Assembly: GCA_001770935.1 (NCBI GenBank)
Contig: MESI01000061.1
Span: 1 to 64,000 of the forward strand
DNA from: Burkholderiales bacterium RIFCSPLOWO2_12_FULL_61_40
Lineage (GTDB): Bacteria; Pseudomonadota; Gammaproteobacteria; Burkholderiales; Burkholderiaceae_C
Direction: 5' to 3'
DNA: 64,000 nt
Under the pieces are notes generated by a model. It saw only the letters and a list, made by a program, of their open reading frames with translations. It ran no database searches and was not told where the DNA came from. Both the position numbers and the translations under genes were made by a program. Shown here piece after piece: positions 62,640 to 64,000 of the stretch (positions within the stretch are counted from its first letter, which is position 1; each line of letters starts with the position of its first letter).

Positions 62640-63999
62640 TGTCCACGCTGTTGCGCATGGCAATCTGGGCGACAGCGTCCAGCGCGCCATCCACCACCGT
62701 TTGTCCGTTCACCACGCGCAACTGGCCCGCCTGCGCCAGTTTGTCGCGGGACCGCCGGGTCATGGACTGGGGCGTCCCAAACACACTGGTAAACAAGAAC
62801 AAGGTGCCGTGCGGACTGGCCCAGGTCAGTTGTGTGCGCACCCAGTGGTCGTTGACCAGGAGCTCCACCCAGGACCCCAAAGGCAGCGAGTCCATATCCA
62901 CATCCGCCGCGTTGCTGAATGTTTCCACCGGCACCGCTGGTGCATCTGGTGTCTGCAGCGGTGGCAACTCGGGCAACTCCATGAAGTTGGAGGCTTGTGC
63001 CTCCTCGGGTGCAACCCAGGGGTTGCCATCTTCGATCTGGCGCGCCCGCGCGCTGGTAGGTGGTTTGGCATCGACTTTGGGTGGAACCCCAAGCTGAACC
63101 ACCGATACGATGGATTTGCCCGTGGCCTGGAACGCCAACTGGTGCAAACCCATCAGTGCCTCGAAGAAGGCACTGGTTTTGGTCGCCGGGTAATGGATGG
63201 TCTCCAAACCATCACGCAAGGTTGCGAGCAGCAAGGGAACCAGGCGTGTGAGTTTGGCGATATTTTTGTGCGCCAGTTCAGGGTGCGCACTCCAGAGCAA
63301 GGCCGATATCAGCGCCTGGTATTTGTCGGCGGCTTTGGAATCAGCCCCCCCCACAATGCGTGCCTGCGCCACCACCTGGGCCCAGGGCCCGCACAAGAAG
63401 TCAATCACCACTTCGGGCACACGGGCAGCATCGGGATGGTCGTCAATTTTTCGGGCAATTTTTTCGGCCAAAAGATTGCGTTGCTCTGCATGTTGCAAAG
63501 CTTTCACGGCGGCCTCACGGGCACGCTCCTTGTCCAGGGCTTCGATGCGCCAAGTCTCCCGCAATTCCGCCAGTACCCGCTCAAACGGTTCGGTGTTTTC
63601 AATGGTGGCACTTGCCAGCGGGGCCAGCACCTGCTCCAGATGGGTCACAAATGCAGAAAACCCGCTTGCCTGCACCGACTCGTAGGCCAAACTGCGGTGG
63701 GTGATCTCCTGCAACAACTCGCGCGCGGGGTGTTGTTTGTCAGTGAAAAAACGGGGGTCCACCAGCGACAGCAACAATAGCGCGGGCTCCAGCTCTGCAA
63801 TCAGGCGCTGAATGGGCTCCAGCAGACGCGGGTTTCGCACCATGTTGTCCACCATCAGGGTCACCACTTCCAGGCTCAGCGCCTGCGCCACACCGCTGGC
63901 CGTGCGCCGCAGCACATCCCGAATCGCTTCCACCGGAGAGTCGTCACTGGCCCCCGGCGCCTGCACAGCGCCTTGGCGCTGTTCCAGACGGCGCACCAC
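62629..63999 (-). CDS. DUF1631 family protein (partial, runs off window)
   Basis: At least 456 C-terminal residues; the frame is open to the window end, so the true start is outside. DUF1631 family, poorly characterised cytoplasmic proteins of beta/gammaproteobacteria. Visible: VEAIRDVLRRTASGVAQALSLE, FLCGPWAQVVAQARIVGG, and the C-terminal LGSWVELLVNDHWVRTQLTWASPHGTLFLF, which looks like a PilZ-like or barrel end domain common to this family. The GTG at the window edge is not evidence for the start. Confidence 0.75.
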   Translation of the reverse strand: MVRRLEQRQGAVQAPGASDDSPVEAIRDVLRRTASGVAQALSLEVVTLMVDNMVRNPRLLEPIQRLIAELEPALLLLSLVDPRFFTDKQHPARELLQEITHRSLAYESVQASGFSAFVTHLEQVLAPLASATIENTEPFERVLAELRETWRIEALDKERAREAAVKALQHAEQRNLLAEKIARKIDDHPDAARVPEVVIDFLCGPWAQVVAQARIVGGADSKAADKYQALISALLWSAHPELAHKNIAKLTRLVPLLLATLRDGLETIHYPATKTSAFFEALMGLHQLAFQATGKSIVSVVQLGVPPKVDAKPPTSARARQIEDGNPWVAPEEAQASNFMELPELPPLQTPDAPAVPVETFSNAADVDMDSLPLGSWVELLVNDHWVRTQLTWASPHGTLFLFTSVFGTPQSMTRRSRDKLAQAGQLRVVNGQTVVDGALDAVAQIAMRNSVDTTF

Positions 64000-64000
64000 C

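Overview
This window is a chromosomal piece of a denitrifying betaproteobacterium, most likely Comamonadaceae (Rhodoferax-like). This rests on family resemblance of the proteins, clade I NosZ with a Tat signal, a complete system I cytochrome c maturation operon, and six copies of a short intergenic repeat of the form GCTAT-n-AATAGCTGCttGCGCA-n-ACGgGGGCTacAGCC, which I associate from memory with Comamonadaceae genomes. The exact species cannot be read from the sequence.

Layout. (1) 0.1-12.3 kb is a nir region for cytochrome cd1 nitrite reductase. On the minus strand, nirC-nirF-nirDL-nirG-nirH-nirJ-nirN make and insert heme d1, with ATGA-type or short overlaps at several junctions. Divergently, nirE/cobA runs on the plus strand. 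A second minus-strand unit reads nirS - tetraheme nirT/napC - a c552/ethylbenzene-dehydrogenase-like cytochrome - a nirN paralogue cut by a single in-frame amber codon. (2) 12.5-19.6 kb is a complete ccmABCDEFGHI operon divergent from nirS; it would serve the many c-type cytochromes here. CcmI carries a doubled TPR module. (3) 19.6-30.1 kb is the nos region: apbE (flavinyl transferase for NosR), a cytochrome c5-like lipoprotein, then nosZ-nosR-nosD-nosF-nosY-nosL plus a second, membrane-anchored NosL-like protein. (4) 30.1-36.3 kb holds a small conserved protein, a GGDEF protein, nnrS (NO response) and a class II (B12-dependent) ribonucleotide reductase, all fitting low-oxygen growth.

(5) 36.6-49.2 kb is mainly signalling: a chemoreceptor, a 7TMR-DISM hybrid kinase, a FabR-like TetR repressor with two palindromic candidate operators and a divergent pair of uncharacterised genes, a REC-GGDEF protein, a bacteriohemerythrin, a CurA-like reductase, and a CheX-like/REC/coiled-coil trio. 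(6) 49.3-53.6 kb is an aapJQMP-type amino-acid ABC transporter. (7) 53.6-64 kb holds an M14 peptidase, a flavin reductase, a response regulator translationally coupled to a giant multi-PAS hybrid kinase, a TAXI-type binding protein, and a DUF1631 gene that runs off the window.

Functionally, nir + nos + ccm + nnrS + nrdJ form one anaerobic-respiration block. Nitric oxide reductase (nor), nitrate reductase and a Dnr/Nnr-type regulator gene are not in this window. The most notable observations are the amber-interrupted nirN paralogue that has also lost heme-ligand positions, the FabR-like operator pair, the repeat family (one copy appears to encode a signal-peptide segment), and several structural oddities in the nos genes. 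All start sites were chosen by eye from start codons, ribosome-binding sites and family length.
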